From: Nitrospira sp. ST-bin5
Lineage (GTDB): Bacteria; Nitrospirota; Nitrospiria; Nitrospirales; Nitrospiraceae
Assembly (NCBI GenBank): GCA_002083555.1
Contig: MSXN01000013.1
Span: 124,001-188,000 of the forward strand
Direction: 5' to 3'
DNA length: 64,000 bases
The stretch's first letter is position 1. Every line of letters starts with the position of its first letter. The notes below the pieces were generated by a model that saw only the letters and a list, made by a program, of their open reading frames with translations, was not told where the DNA came from and searched no databases. Shown one piece after another: positions 63,754 through 64,000 of this stretch. The position numbers were made by a program, and so were the translations under genes.

Positions 63754-64000
63754 TTAGAGCACGTCGCTCCAGGGAGGACTGACGGCGAACGCGGCGTTGA
63801 TCAGGCCGACATGCGAGTAGGCTTGCGGGAAATTTCCGCACTGGGTTTTTGTGGAGGGAATGAAATGCTCAGAGAGCAGGCCGACATGGTTTGCCGCTCC
63901 CAGGACGCGCTGCAGGATGGTTCGTGCCTCTTCCATGCACCCCAGACGGGCGAGCGCTTGGGCGATCCAGAACGAGCAGATGACGAAGGCGCCTTCCGGT
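63754..64000 (-). CDS. Glycoside hydrolase family 15 protein, C-terminal end (partial)
   Basis: The last 81 codons of a minus-strand gene that continues beyond the window. The sequence PEGAFVICSFWIAQALARLG, then GLLSEHFIPST and GNFPQAYSHVGLINAA, is the typical C-terminus of GH15 glucoamylase/trehalase-type enzymes, in which the Glu of SEH near the end of the (alpha/alpha)6 barrel is catalytic in some members. Substrate probably an alpha-glucan or trehalose. Confidence 0.85.
   Translation of the reverse strand, partial: PEGAFVICSFWIAQALARLGCMEEARTILQRVLGAANHVGLLSEHFIPSTKTQCGNFPQAYSHVGLINAAFAVSPPWSDVL

Overview
The window is GC-rich, gene-dense bacterial chromosome with no rRNA, tRNA, CRISPR or complete insertion sequence visible. 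The gene content fits an autotrophic or mixotrophic member of the Nitrospirota, most likely a Nitrospira-like organism. The grounds are two stand-alone thiamine-diphosphate (beta) subunits of 2-oxoacid:ferredoxin oxidoreductase with an A-type Fe-S carrier, a small c-type cytochrome, a MauG-type di-haem peroxidase, PEP synthase and several small exported proteins. The assignment rests on remembered family distribution, not on a database search.

Layout. 0.3-5.4 kb (minus): an operon reading from a cyclic-nucleotide-binding MscS channel into a CHASE2 adenylate cyclase, an SH3b protein and an M48 lipoprotein protease. 5.9-10.0 kb (minus): a 1058-residue exported TPR protein and its partner. 10.2-16.3 kb: exported proteins, a cytochrome c facing a di-haem peroxidase, an atypical SDR, a lipoprotein/beta-barrel pair and an MFS exporter. 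16.4-22.4 kb: a CBS protein with a zinc-ribbon protein, an SDR, an M20 amidohydrolase with a GNAT-GNAT-cNMP fusion, and a lytic transglycosylase. 22.6-25.9 kb (minus): IscA-like protein, two OFOR beta subunits and two unknowns. 26.3-32.2 kb: PilZ protein, a frameshifted NTF2-like gene, SulP transporter, a conserved CxxC membrane protein, and a sigma-54-type promoter driving a 55-residue ORF closed by a perfect hairpin. 32.5-35.8 kb (minus): a lysine-catabolism operon of saccharopine dehydrogenase, ALDH7 and a VOC enzyme. 36-45 kb: processive GT2, glutathionyl-hydroquinone reductase, a tandem pair of DUF2238 membrane proteins and an HME-type RND efflux pair. 45-47 kb: DUF2934 and DUF2892 small proteins and a beta-barrel. 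47.3-60.9 kb (plus): a long island of PEP synthase, CPA2 antiporter, Usp, P-type ATPase, a 31-residue membrane peptide, M50-CBS protease, half a Ca/cation antiporter, a second P-type ATPase and an MgtC/DUF4010 protein. 61-64 kb: coiled-coil OmpA lipoprotein, a small membrane protein, a cupredoxin-like lipoprotein and the 3' end of a GH15 gene.

Themes. Cyclic-nucleotide signalling recurs (cyclase, gated channel, GNAT-CNB fusion), and c-di-GMP is represented by a PilZ protein. The 47-61 kb island couples PEP/pyruvate interconversion to cation transport and stress proteins, as in dormancy or low-energy gene sets of other bacteria. Two genes without a ribosome-binding site have good promoters whose start point falls on or next to the start codon, so leaderless mRNAs are likely.
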